Source: Streptomyces cupreus
GTDB lineage: Bacteria; Actinomycetota; Actinomycetes; Streptomycetales; Streptomycetaceae
Length of the DNA: 35,961 nucleotides
Reading direction: 5' to 3'
NCBI RefSeq assembly: GCF_014257025.1
Contig: NZ_JACMSF010000068.1
Coordinates: 1 to 35,961 of the forward strand
Shown here: piece after piece, positions 16,506 through 24,793 of the stretch
Position numbering within the stretch: position 1 is the first letter of the stretch
Layout of the letters: each line of letters starts with the position of its first letter
Translations under genes and position numbers: made by a program
The notes under the pieces: generated by a model
Database searches by the model: none
Seen by the model: only the letters and a program-made list of their open reading frames with translations
What the model was told of the DNA's origin: nothing

Positions 16506-16898
16506 GTGGAACTCGCCCAGGTCCGGCTGCTGGTCAGCGACTTCGCCGCCTGCTACCGCTTCTACGCCGACGTCCTCGGCCTGAAGCCGCAGTCGGGGTC
16601 GCCCGAGGGGCCGTACGAGAAGTTCAGCCCGGCCACGGGTTCCGCGGGGATCGCGTTGCAGGACCGGTCGATGATGGCCGAGGTGCTGGGCGAACTCGGC
16701 GACACGGCGACCGGTCACCGCTCCCTGGTGGTGCTGCGGGTCGACGACCTGGACGACTACTGCGCGCGGATCACCGAGCGCGGCGCGACGATCGTCCACG
16801 GCCCGACGCCCCTGACGGACCGCATGCGCGTGGCCCATCTCAAGGACCCCGAGGGCAACCTGGTGGAACTCCAGGAGTGGCAACTGCTCATCGGCTAG
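16506..16898 (+). CDS. VOC (glyoxalase/bleomycin-resistance fold) protein
   Basis: The 130-residue protein is one VOC domain of two beta-alpha-beta-beta-beta repeats: ELAQVRLLVSDFAACYRFYADVLGL at the start and LKDPEGNLVELQEWQ at the end. The Glu of NLVELQE is a usual metal ligand of the fold. The substrate is not predictable; lyase, dioxygenase and resistance proteins share this fold. The GTG start has AGAGGGAG at 16491-16498. It closes the dnaJ-downstream operon. Its TAG stop lies in a CTAG that is also the stop of the convergent membrane protein gene (16895-16898). Confidence 0.87.
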   Translation: MELAQVRLLVSDFAACYRFYADVLGLKPQSGSPEGPYEKFSPATGSAGIALQDRSMMAEVLGELGDTATGHRSLVVLRVDDLDDYCARITERGATIVHGPTPLTDRMRVAHLKDPEGNLVELQEWQLLIG

Positions 16899-18526
16899 CA
16901 GCTCCTGGTCTTCGGATCCGTGGCCGGGAGGAGTCGTACGTCCTCTCTGCGGACCGCGAAGGACTCCTGTACGGGGCCGTTGCGGCGTTCCGGGTCCCAC
17001 AGCCAGACCCAGTCGGCCGCCGTGCCGAAGGACACTACCGGGTGGTCGGTGGGGGCCGGGCCGTTGTCGACCGGCAGGGGCTTGTCCGGGTCCACCGGGC
17101 GTACGCAGACGAAGTGGGCGTAGACGCCGAAGTAGTCCGGCGGGCGGGTGCCCTCGCGGCCGACGTTCTCCGCCGCACGGCCCGCCGCGCTCGCCGCGTT
17201 GCGGGTGCCGATGCCGATCGCGGTCAGCGCGAAGACCACGCCGAGGAGGGTGGCCACGACCACGGCGAAGAGCCGGTTGCTGCCGTCCCGGCCCAGATGG
17301 AAGTGGCGCAGCCAGCCGATGACGGCCACGAAGAACACCGCGCTGCCCAGGGCGAGTCCCATGGGCTCGGCGGCCGCCGAGTACCGGCCGAGGGTCGAGG
17401 TGGGCACCGCGTCCGCGCGGATGTCGAACCGGTCCAGGTACGCGGCGTGCATCTGCCCGCCCAGCCAGCCCACCATCGACCACAGCACCGGCACCGACAG
17501 CGGCACCAGCCAGGCCGCGTGCCGGGTGAAGAAGGTGCGGCGCACCGCGAGGACCACCCCGGCGCCGGTGAACAGGCCGAAGGCGCCCAGCAGCATCCCG
17601 GTCAGCAGTTGCCTGGGCTCGCTGTCCTGGCCCAGCAGCGCCCCGAGGGCCGCCACTGCCGTGGTGCCCATGACCCCTGCCGCCCACTGGACCGCCGTAC
17701 CACGTGCCCGGGTCTCCTTCGCCGTGCGGCCCAGCGGCAGCGCCCCCGCCGTGCTGAGCAGCGCGGGCAGCAGCTTCCAGGTGCCCTCGGCCCACACGAC
17801 GTACATCCCGCAGACGAGCGCGACCAGCAGGCCCGCCACACCCGCCCCCAGCCACACCAGCCGGACCCGGCGCTCGTGCGGGGTCTCGTCGCGCGGCGGG
17901 TCGGCGTCCGAGTGGCCCGGCACCCGCAGCGCGTGCGCGGCCGGGTCGAAGGGGCGCCCGCCCAGGGTGCGCGCCGTCAGCTCGGCCTCCGCCTCCTGCC
18001 GGGAGTCCGGGCCCGCCGGTACGGTCACCGCCCGCTGCTCGTCCGCCCCGCCCAGCCAGATCCACGGGCGCCCCAGCGTCGGCAGCGCCCGGTGCACGTA
18101 GTACGTCGTCCGGGCCGGCCGCTCGTGCTCGACGAGGGCCGCGTCCCGCACCCAGGCGCCCAACTCGGCCTGTCTGACGAGGCGTTCCACCTCCACGGTG
18201 GCCGTGCGCAGGGCGCCGAGGCGGGCGCCGTGCAGCCGGACCTCCACGACCAGCGCGGTCCGGTGCGCGACCGCGGGCGCCGCCTCCTCGTCCTCCGCCG
18301 GGCGCACCGCCCAGCCCCGCTCCTCGAACAGCGCGGTCACATACGCCACTTCGTCCGGCTGGTCGACCACGTCGACGAGCATCCGCACCCGGCGCCTGCG
18401 CGGCGGCGCGGGCGGTCCGGCCGCCGGGTCCGCTGCCGCCTCCGCCTGGGGCGGCGCGTCGTCGGGGGTGCGGGGCCCCGGCAGCAGCCGGGCGGGGCGG
18501 GGGTTGCGGATCCGCGGCGGTGTCAA
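16895..18526 (-). CDS. Multi-pass membrane protein of unknown function
   Basis: I do not recognise the family. With a TTG start at 18526 the product has 543 residues. TTG is chosen because GGAGG lies five bases before it and the codon is in frame; no ATG or GTG in this region is as well placed. Residues 1-48 are Pro/Arg-rich and disordered; about 49-220 form a soluble cytoplasmic domain with a segment LVDVVDQPDEVAYVTALFEE; about 222-440 contain six or seven hydrophobic helices (near 223-245, 252-266, 279-299, 307-328, 337-357, 389-406, 419-440); the last 100 residues are soluble with a single YFGVYAHFVCV stretch. It is transcribed away from the small exported protein gene and shares a CTAG stop with the VOC gene. 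Confidence 0.75.
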   Translation of the reverse strand: MTPPRIRNPRPARLLPGPRTPDDAPPQAEAAADPAAGPPAPPRRRRVRMLVDVVDQPDEVAYVTALFEERGWAVRPAEDEEAAPAVAHRTALVVEVRLHGARLGALRTATVEVERLVRQAELGAWVRDAALVEHERPARTTYYVHRALPTLGRPWIWLGGADEQRAVTVPAGPDSRQEAEAELTARTLGGRPFDPAAHALRVPGHSDADPPRDETPHERRVRLVWLGAGVAGLLVALVCGMYVVWAEGTWKLLPALLSTAGALPLGRTAKETRARGTAVQWAAGVMGTTAVAALGALLGQDSEPRQLLTGMLLGAFGLFTGAGVVLAVRRTFFTRHAAWLVPLSVPVLWSMVGWLGGQMHAAYLDRFDIRADAVPTSTLGRYSAAAEPMGLALGSAVFFVAVIGWLRHFHLGRDGSNRLFAVVVATLLGVVFALTAIGIGTRNAASAAGRAAENVGREGTRPPDYFGVYAHFVCVRPVDPDKPLPVDNGPAPTDHPVVSFGTAADWVWLWDPERRNGPVQESFAVRREDVRLLPATDPKTRSC

Positions 18527-18637
18527 CGGTCCTCCGGTACAGCGGCAGTTGGGCGGCACTCGATTGTGACGTGCGGGAGTGCTGAGTGACCGTATGCGCT
18601 CTACCGCGGTGGGCCGGACAGTGGCAGGCTGCCCTCC

Positions 18638-19186
18638 ATGGGGGTGTTGAGGCGGATTTGGGTTCGCCCGCGAGGGGCGCGAGGGGCGCGAGTGGCGGGT
18701 GCGGCGGGACTGGTCGTGGTCGCCGTCGGCGGGGCCGTCGCGTGCGACGCCGTGGGCATGAGCACCGCGTCCATCGCGTGGACCACCGACCAGACGGTGA
18801 CCCGGGAGCTGGAGCGCCAGAAGGCGGACGTCCAGTGGCTCACCTGCACCGCCTCCTACGGCGGCGACGGCTCCACTCCCAGCGCGGGCGAGGAGACCGT
18901 CGCCGAGGTCGACTGCACCGGCAGGACCAAGGACGGCAAGGACATCACCGTCGACGGCGTCGTCACCCGCGCGATCGACGGCAAGTGCGTGCGCGGTCAC
19001 CTCACCGCGAAGGTCGGCGGCAAGGTGTGGTTCGAGGTCGACGGGCTCGGCGACTGCGACGGGACCCCCTCCCCGGTCTCCCCGCCCAGCGGCGGGGCGC
19101 AGCAGCCCGGGCCCACCGTCACGGTGACCGTCACCAAGACGCTGTGGTGCAAGGAGGATCCGCAGTGCTGGCCCGAGGGCAAGTGA
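18638..19186 (+). CDS. Small exported Cys-containing protein, possibly a lipoprotein
   Basis: The 182-residue product starts with an Arg-rich stretch (1-18) and a hydrophobic segment GAAGLVVVAVGGAVAC that ends in Cys36. The AVAC tetrad is a poor lipobox (Ala, not Leu or Val, at -3), so it is either a lipoprotein or a protein cleaved by signal peptidase I or kept as an anchor. The outside part has Cys residues in WLTCTASY, EVDCTG, GKCVRG and LGDCDG, suggesting two disulfides, then a Pro/Ser-rich region and a final CKEDPQCW. The layout recalls DUF4333-like actinobacterial proteins, but the match is weak. Function is unknown. The ribosome site before the ATG is weak; a GTG two codons later is an alternative. 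Confidence 0.7.
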   Translation: MGVLRRIWVRPRGARGARVAGAAGLVVVAVGGAVACDAVGMSTASIAWTTDQTVTRELERQKADVQWLTCTASYGGDGSTPSAGEETVAEVDCTGRTKDGKDITVDGVVTRAIDGKCVRGHLTAKVGGKVWFEVDGLGDCDGTPSPVSPPSGGAQQPGPTVTVTVTKTLWCKEDPQCWPEGK

Positions 19187-19240
19187 GCCAGTGATCGCAA
19201 ACCCCTTACCCGAGGTCACGCGACTGCGTAGGGTGATCGG

Positions 19241-22200
19241 GTGACTCAGCCTGCCGCGTATCTCCGGTACCCGCATCCGCACGGCGAGTTGGTCGCCTTC
19301 ACCGCCGAGGACGACGTCTGGCTCGCCCCCCTGGACGGCGGCCGGGCCTGGCGGGTCAGCGCCGACAACATGCCGGTCTCCCTGCCGCGCATCTCGCCCG
19401 ACGGCACCACCGTCGCCTGGACCTCCACCCGCGACGGCGCCCCCGAGGTGCACACCGCCCCCGTGACCGGCGGCCCCTCCACCCGCCTGACGTACTGGGG
19501 CGCCCGGACCCGGGTGCGCGGCTGGACCCCCGACGGGCACGTCCTCGTGACCAGCAACCGGGGACAGGCGAGCCGCGACCGCACCTGGGCGCACGCCGTC
19601 CCGCTCGACGGCGGACCGGCCACGACCCTGCCGTACGGGATCGTCGGGGATGTCGCCCTCGGGCCGCACACCGTGCTGCTGTCGGCGGTGATGAGCCTGG
19701 AGGCGGCGTACTGGAAGCGGTACCGCGGCGGCCGGGCCGGGAAGCTGTGGATCGACCGGGAGGGGCAGGGCGAGTTCGTCCGGCTGCACGAGGAGCTGGA
19801 CGGGAACATCGAGTACCCCGTCTGGGCCGGTGACCGTATCGCCTTCCTCAGCGACCACGAAGGGGTGGGCGCGCTCTACTCCTCCCTCGCCGACGGCTCC
19901 GACCTGCGCCGTCACACGCCCGGTGGGGGCACCTCCCGGTCGAGCGAAGCCGAGACTGGGGGAGGCTTCTACGCCCGTCACGCCGCCGGTGACGGCACCC
20001 GGATCGTCTACGCCTCGGCCGGTGAACTCTGGCTGCTCGACGACCTGGACGGCGCCGAACCGCGCCGCCTGGACATCCGGCTCGGCGGCCAGCGCACCGA
20101 CCGCCGCCCGCACCCGGTCAGCGCCGCCCGCTGGTTCGGCGCCGCCGCCCCCGACCACACCGCGCGCGGCAGCGCCGTTCTGGTGCGCGGCGCCGTCCAC
20201 TGGGTCACCCACCGCTCAGGACCGGCCCGCGCGCTCGCCGCCGAACCCGGCGTACGGGCCCGCAAGCCGCGCACCTTCCGCGTGGACGGCGAGGAGTGGG
20301 TGGTGTGGGTGACCGATGCCGAGGGCGACGACGCGCTGGAGTTCGCCCCAGCGACCGGCCTCGCCCCCGGCGCGACCCCGCGCAGGCTCGCCGCCGGACA
20401 ACTCGGCCGCGTCCTCGGCCTCGCGGTGGCCCCCGACGGCAGCCGGGCCGCCGTCGCCTCGCACGACGGACGGGTACTCCTCGTCGAACGGGAGACCGGC
20501 GAGGTCCGCGAGGTCGACCGCAGCGAGGACGGCGATGTCTCCGGCCTTGTCTTCTCACCGGACTCGGCCTGGCTGGCCTGGTCGCACCCCGGCCCTACCC
20601 CGCTGAGCCAACTGCGCATCGCCAACACCACCGACCTGACGGTCACCGAGGCCACGCCCCTGCGCTTCCAGGACTACGCGCCCGCGTTCACCCAGGACGG
20701 CAAGCACCTCGCCTTCCTCTCCGCCCGCTCCTTCGACCCGGTCTACGACGAGCACGTCTTCGACCTGGCCTTCGTGGCCGGTTCCCGCCCGTACCTGATC
20801 ACACTGGCCGCGACCACGCCCTCGCCCTTCGGACCGCAGCGGCACGGCCGCCCCTTCGACGCGCCCGACAAGGACGAGACGCCCGACAGCGAGGGCACCC
20901 CGGCCACCCGGATCGACCTCGAAGGCCTCGCCGACCGGATCGTGCCGTTCCCGGTCGAGGCCGCCCGCTACACCGACCTGCGCGCCGCCAAGGACGGCGT
21001 GCTCTGGCTGCGCCACCCCGTCACCGGCGAACTCGGCGCCTCCCGGGCCACCCCGGACGACCCCGACCCCAAGAGCGAGCTGGAGCGCTACGACCTCGTC
21101 CAGCGGCGCGTGGAGCATCTGGCCGTGGACGCCGACCACTTCGAGGTCAGCGGCGACGGCAAGCGGGTGCTGCTGTGGACCGACGGCCGGCTGAAGGTCG
21201 TGCCCAGCGACCGGCGGGCCTCGAACGACGACGACAGCGACTCCAACATCACCGTCGACCTCGCCCGGGTACGGCATCTGATCGACCCGGCCGCCGAGTG
21301 GCGGCAGATGTACGAGGAGACCGGCCGCATCATGCGGGACCACTTCTGGCGCTCCGACATGAGCGGCGTGGACTGGGCCGGGGCCCTGGACCGCTACCGC
21401 CCGGTGCTGGACCGGGTGGCCACCTACGACGACCTGGTCGATCTCCTCTACGAGGTCCAGGGCGAGCTGGGCACCTCGCACGCCTACGTCATCCCGCGCG
21501 GCGGCTCCGGCGGCGCCCGGCAGGGCCTGCTCGGCGCCGACATCTCCCGCCGCCCGGACGGCACTTGGCGCATCGACCGCATCCTCCCCTCGGAGACCTC
21601 CGACCCCCAGGCCCGCGCCCCGCTCGCGGCACCCGGAGTGGCGGTACGGGCGGGCGACGCGATCGTCGCCGTCGGCGGAGTGCCGGTCGACCCGGTGACC
21701 GGCCCCGGGCCCCTCCTCGTGGGCACGGCGGGCAGGCCCGTCGAACTGACCGTGTCCCCGGCGGGCGGCGGGGAGTTGCGGCACCCGGTCGTGGTCCCGG
21801 TGTCCGACGAGGAACCTCTGCGCTACCACGACTGGGTGGCGGGCCGACGGGCCTACGTCCACGAGCGCTCCGGCGGCCGCCTCGGCTACCTCCACGTCCC
21901 CGACATGCAGGCGCCGGGCTGGGCCCAGATCCATCGGGACCTGCGCGTCGAGGTGGCCCGCGAGGGCCTCGTCGTCGACGTCCGCGAGAACCGCGGCGGC
22001 CACACCTCGCAGCTCGTCGTGGAGAAGCTGGCCCGGCGGATCGTCGGCTGGGTAGTGCCGCGCGGCATGCGGCCGTACGCCTACCCCGAGGACGCCCCGC
22101 GCGGCCCGGTCGTGGCCGTCGCCGACGAGTCCTCCGGCTCGGACGGCGACATCGTCAACGCGGCCATCAAGGCCCTCGGCATAGGCCCGGTGGTCGGCAC

Positions 22201-22465
22201 CCGCACCTGGGGCGGCGTGATCGGCATCGACAGCCGCTACCGTCTCGTCGACGGCACGCTCATCACCCAGCCGAAGTACGCGATGTGGCTGGAGGGCCAG
22301 GGCTGGGGGGTGGAGAACCACGGGGTGGATCCGGATGTGGAGGTGGTGCAGAGGCCACAGGACCACGCGGCGGGAAGGGACGCCCAGTTGGACGAGGCGA
22401 TCCGGATAGCGCTGGATGCGCTGGAGAACAGTCCGGCGAAAACTCCGCCGGGTATGCCGACCTGA
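19241..22465 (+). CDS. tri: Tricorn protease homologue
   Basis: The 1074-residue protein matches the full length of tricorn protease, a giant cytosolic peptidase that trims oligopeptides from proteasome-like proteases. Residues about 1-670 are beta-propeller repeats (PRISPDGTTVAWTSTRDG and similar); about 680-760 are helical; a PDZ domain lies near 765-860 (LGADISRRPDG...APGVAVRAGDAIVAVGGVPV); the S41 catalytic core follows. The catalytic set is present: His747 (GTSHAYV), Ser967-Asp968 (SSGSDGDIV) and Glu1025 (GVENHGVDPD), close to Thermoplasma His746, Ser965, Asp966 and Glu1023. No leader peptide is seen. The GTG start at 19241 has a weak GTAGGG in front. An in-frame insertion around residues 228-242 comes from a short palindromic repeat (19921-19966). 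Confidence 0.93.
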   Translation: MTQPAAYLRYPHPHGELVAFTAEDDVWLAPLDGGRAWRVSADNMPVSLPRISPDGTTVAWTSTRDGAPEVHTAPVTGGPSTRLTYWGARTRVRGWTPDGHVLVTSNRGQASRDRTWAHAVPLDGGPATTLPYGIVGDVALGPHTVLLSAVMSLEAAYWKRYRGGRAGKLWIDREGQGEFVRLHEELDGNIEYPVWAGDRIAFLSDHEGVGALYSSLADGSDLRRHTPGGGTSRSSEAETGGGFYARHAAGDGTRIVYASAGELWLLDDLDGAEPRRLDIRLGGQRTDRRPHPVSAARWFGAAAPDHTARGSAVLVRGAVHWVTHRSGPARALAAEPGVRARKPRTFRVDGEEWVVWVTDAEGDDALEFAPATGLAPGATPRRLAAGQLGRVLGLAVAPDGSRAAVASHDGRVLLVERETGEVREVDRSEDGDVSGLVFSPDSAWLAWSHPGPTPLSQLRIANTTDLTVTEATPLRFQDYAPAFTQDGKHLAFLSARSFDPVYDEHVFDLAFVAGSRPYLITLAATTPSPFGPQRHGRPFDAPDKDETPDSEGTPATRIDLEGLADRIVPFPVEAARYTDLRAAKDGVLWLRHPVTGELGASRATPDDPDPKSELERYDLVQRRVEHLAVDADHFEVSGDGKRVLLWTDGRLKVVPSDRRASNDDDSDSNITVDLARVRHLIDPAAEWRQMYEETGRIMRDHFWRSDMSGVDWAGALDRYRPVLDRVATYDDLVDLLYEVQGELGTSHAYVIPRGGSGGARQGLLGADISRRPDGTWRIDRILPSETSDPQARAPLAAPGVAVRAGDAIVAVGGVPVDPVTGPGPLLVGTAGRPVELTVSPAGGGELRHPVVVPVSDEEPLRYHDWVAGRRAYVHERSGGRLGYLHVPDMQAPGWAQIHRDLRVEVAREGLVVDVRENRGGHTSQLVVEKLARRIVGWVVPRGMRPYAYPEDAPRGPVVAVADESSGSDGDIVNAAIKALGIGPVVGTRTWGGVIGIDSRYRLVDGTLITQPKYAMWLEGQGWGVENHGVDPDVEVVQRPQDHAAGRDAQLDEAIRIALDALENSPAKTPPGMPT
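19921..19966. repeat. Short palindromic element inserted in frame in the tricorn gene
   Basis: The stretch has arms CACCTCCC (19930-19937) and GGGGGAGG (19958-19965) around the core GGTCGAGCGAAGCCGAGACT. It encodes the low-complexity GGGTSRSSEAETGGG in the propeller part of tricorn protease, unlike the surrounding sequence. I recall near-identical units scattered in Streptomyces genomes, both between and inside genes, so it is probably a small mobile or dispersed repeat; this rests on memory, not on a search. Confidence 0.6.
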
Positions 22466-22516
22466 GCCGACTACGATGCCCCCGTACTGATCACCTGCGT
22501 GAGGAGGCACACGCAC

Positions 22517-22870
22517 ATGGCTGGAGAACCGCAGGAAGACTGTTTGTTCTGCAAGATCGCCGAGGGTCACGTCCCGGCGACCGTCGTCCGCGAGACCGAG
22601 ACCACCATGGCGTTCCGGGACATCAACCCCCAGGCGCCCACCCACATCCTCGTGATCCCCAAGGCGCACTACCCGAACGCTGCCGAACTCGCCGCGGCCG
22701 CCCCGCAACTCGTCGCCGATATTCTGCAGGAGACCGGAAATGTGGCCTACGACGAGAAGCTTGAGAGCTACCGCGTAGTGTTCAACACAGGCAGCGGCGC
22801 AGGCCAGACCGTCTTCCACGCCCACGCCCACGTCCTCGGCGGCCGTGGCATGCAGTGGCCCCCCGGGTAA
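22517..22870 (+). CDS. HIT (histidine triad) family nucleotide-binding protein, HINT type
   Basis: The 117-residue protein has the HIT motif HAHAHVLGG with His101, His103 and His105; the first His of a typical HxHxHxx triad is present and the fold core INPQAPTHILVIPK is typical of HINT proteins. Cys9 and Cys12 (CLFC) with a later His are common zinc ligands in this group. HINT enzymes hydrolyse purine nucleoside phosphoramidates and aminoacyl-adenylates. The ATG at 22517 has GGAGG at 22503-22507. The gene is 51 bp after the tricorn gene and 6 bp before the RNase Z gene, so all may be co-transcribed. Confidence 0.93.
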   Translation: MAGEPQEDCLFCKIAEGHVPATVVRETETTMAFRDINPQAPTHILVIPKAHYPNAAELAAAAPQLVADILQETGNVAYDEKLESYRVVFNTGSGAGQTVFHAHAHVLGGRGMQWPPG

Positions 22871-22876
22871 CCAGCC

Positions 22877-23782
22877 ATGTCCGTACGCGAATTCGTGGTC
22901 CTGGGGACCGCGAGCCAGGTGCCGACCAGGCACCGCAACCACAACGGCTACCTCCTGCGCTGGGACGGGGAGGGCATCCTCTTCGATCCCGGCGAGGGCA
23001 CACAGCGCCAGATGCTGCGCGCCGGGGTCGCCGCGCACGACCTGAACCGGATCTGCGTCACCCACTTCCACGGCGACCACTCGCTCGGCCTCGCCGGGGT
23101 CATCCAGCGGATCAACCTCGACAAGGTCCCGCACGAGGTGACCGCGCACTACCCGAAGTCGGGCCAGCGCTTCTTCGACCGTCTGCGCTACGCCACCGCG
23201 TACCGGGAGACCGTCGAGATCATCCAGGCCCCGGTGAGCGCGGACGGCACCCTCGCCACCACCCCGGGCTACATGCTGGAGGCCCGCAGGCTCTCCCACC
23301 CCGTCGAGTCGTACGGCTATCGCCTGATCGAGCCCGACGGCCGCCGCATGCTGCCCGACCGGCTTGCCGCGCACGGCATCAAGGGCCCGGACGTGGGACG
23401 GATCCAGCGCGAGGGCGTCCTCGGGGACGTACGTCTCGACGAGGTCAGCGAGGTGCGCCGCGGGCAGCGGTTCGCGTTCGTCATGGACACCCGGGAGTGC
23501 GACGGGGTGCACGCGCTCGCCGACGGCTGCGATCTGCTCGTCATCGAGTCGACCTTCCTCGACGAGGACACCGACCTCGCCGTCGAGCACGGCCACCTCA
23601 CCGCCGGGCAGGCGGCACGCGCGGCGCGGGACGCGGGCGTACGGCATCTGGTGCTGACGCACTTCAGCCAGCGCTACTCCGAGCCCGACGAGTTCGAACG
23701 GCAGGCGCGGGCGGCAGGCTTCGAGGGGGAGCTGACGGTGGCGCACGATCTGCTGCGGGTGCCGGTCCCGAAGCGTCGGTGA
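22877..23782 (+). CDS. rnz: Ribonuclease Z (tRNA 3' endonuclease)
   Basis: The 301-residue protein is a short-form RNase Z, which removes the 3' trailer of tRNA precursors. It has the family N-terminus EFVVLGTASQVPTRHRNHNGYLLRW with FDPGEGTQRQ, the zinc motif THFHGDHSLGL (His63, His65, Asp67, His68), and the C-terminal LTHFSQRY. Residues about 150-190 form the flexible exosite arm region. The start ATG is six bases after the HIT gene stop. Because many streptomycete tRNA genes do not encode CCA, this enzyme would be needed for them; that link is general knowledge and not shown here. Confidence 0.94.
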   Translation: MSVREFVVLGTASQVPTRHRNHNGYLLRWDGEGILFDPGEGTQRQMLRAGVAAHDLNRICVTHFHGDHSLGLAGVIQRINLDKVPHEVTAHYPKSGQRFFDRLRYATAYRETVEIIQAPVSADGTLATTPGYMLEARRLSHPVESYGYRLIEPDGRRMLPDRLAAHGIKGPDVGRIQREGVLGDVRLDEVSEVRRGQRFAFVMDTRECDGVHALADGCDLLVIESTFLDEDTDLAVEHGHLTAGQAARAARDAGVRHLVLTHFSQRYSEPDEFERQARAAGFEGELTVAHDLLRVPVPKRR

Positions 23783-23803
23783 AACGGGCCGTACGATGCT
23801 TTG

Positions 23804-24793
23804 ATGCCCGTCCCGAAAGCAGAACTGCACCTGCACATCGAAGGCACCCTGGAGCCGGAGCCGGCCTTCGAGCTGGCCGCCCGCAACGGCGTCGAGCTGC
23901 CGTACGCGGACACCGAAGAGCTCCGCGAGGCGTACCGGTTCGAGGATCTCCAGTCCTTCCTGAACCTGTACTACGAGCTCATGGCGGTGCTGCGCACCGA
24001 GCGGGACTTCGAGGACCTGGCGAACGCCTACCTCGCCCGCGCCGCCGCGCAGGGCGTGCGACACGCGGAGATCTTCTTCGATCCGCAGGCCCATCTGGCG
24101 CGGGGGCTGTCGATGGGCACGGTCGTCGAGGGGCTCTCCCGCGCGCTGGACCGCAGCGAGGCGAACCATGGCATCTCCACGCAGCTCATCATGTGCTTCC
24201 TGCGCGACGAGTCCGCCGAGTCGGCCATGAAGACGCTGGAGGCCGCGAAGCCGTACCTCGACCGGATCGTCGGTATCGGCCTGGACTCCGCCGAGGTCGG
24301 GCATCCGCCGGTGAAGTTCCGCGAGGTGTACGAGGCCGCGGCTGCGCTCGGTCTGCGCCGGGTGGCGCACGCCGGTGAGGAGGGGCCGCCGGAGTACATC
24401 ACCGAGGCCCTGGACGTGCTCGGCGTGGAGCGTGTCGACCATGGGCTGCGGTGCATGGAGTCCCCGGCGCTGGTCGAGCGGCTCGTCCGGGACCGGGTCC
24501 CGCTGACGCTGTGCCCGCTGTCCAACGTCCGCCTGCGCACGGTGGACACCCTGGCCGACCACCCCCTGCCCGCGATGCTCGACGCCGGCCTCCTGTGCAC
24601 GGTCAACTCCGACGACCCGGCCTACTTCGGCGGCTACGCGGGCGACAACTTCGACGCGGTGCGCTCGGCGCTGGGCCTGAGCGAGGAACGGCTGCGGGAG
24701 TTGGCCCGCAACTCGTTCGTGGCGAGCTTCTTGGAAGACGACGAGGAGCGACGGGCAAGGTATCTGGCCGAGGTGGAGGCCTACGAGTTCTAG
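23804..24793 (+). CDS. Adenosine/adenine deaminase family hydrolase, closer to adenine deaminase
   Basis: The 329-residue protein is a zinc amidohydrolase of the adenosine deaminase family. Metal and catalytic motifs are HLHIEG (His9, His11), HAGEEG with the catalytic Glu, VDHG and VNSDDPAYFGGY. The start KAELHLHIEGTLEPE, the stretch FEDLQSFLNLYYELMAVL, RHAEIFFDPQ and LDSAEVGHPPVKF are the pattern I associate with the adenine deaminase (AAH1-like) branch, rather than true adenosine deaminase. The product is thus likely to convert adenine to hypoxanthine in purine salvage. ATG at 23804 is preferred over an adjacent TTG at 23801. The stop lies in a CTAG shared with the convergent MFS gene. Confidence 0.88.
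   Translation: MPVPKAELHLHIEGTLEPEPAFELAARNGVELPYADTEELREAYRFEDLQSFLNLYYELMAVLRTERDFEDLANAYLARAAAQGVRHAEIFFDPQAHLARGLSMGTVVEGLSRALDRSEANHGISTQLIMCFLRDESAESAMKTLEAAKPYLDRIVGIGLDSAEVGHPPVKFREVYEAAAALGLRRVAHAGEEGPPEYITEALDVLGVERVDHGLRCMESPALVERLVRDRVPLTLCPLSNVRLRTVDTLADHPLPAMLDAGLLCTVNSDDPAYFGGYAGDNFDAVRSALGLSEERLRELARNSFVASFLEDDEERRARYLAEVEAYEF

Noticed and set aside
20296..22764. Second plus-strand frame (822 codons) inside the tricorn gene running into the HIT gene
   Set aside because: The sequence is Arg/Pro/Gly-rich junk from a shifted frame; the tricorn frame has all catalytic residues.
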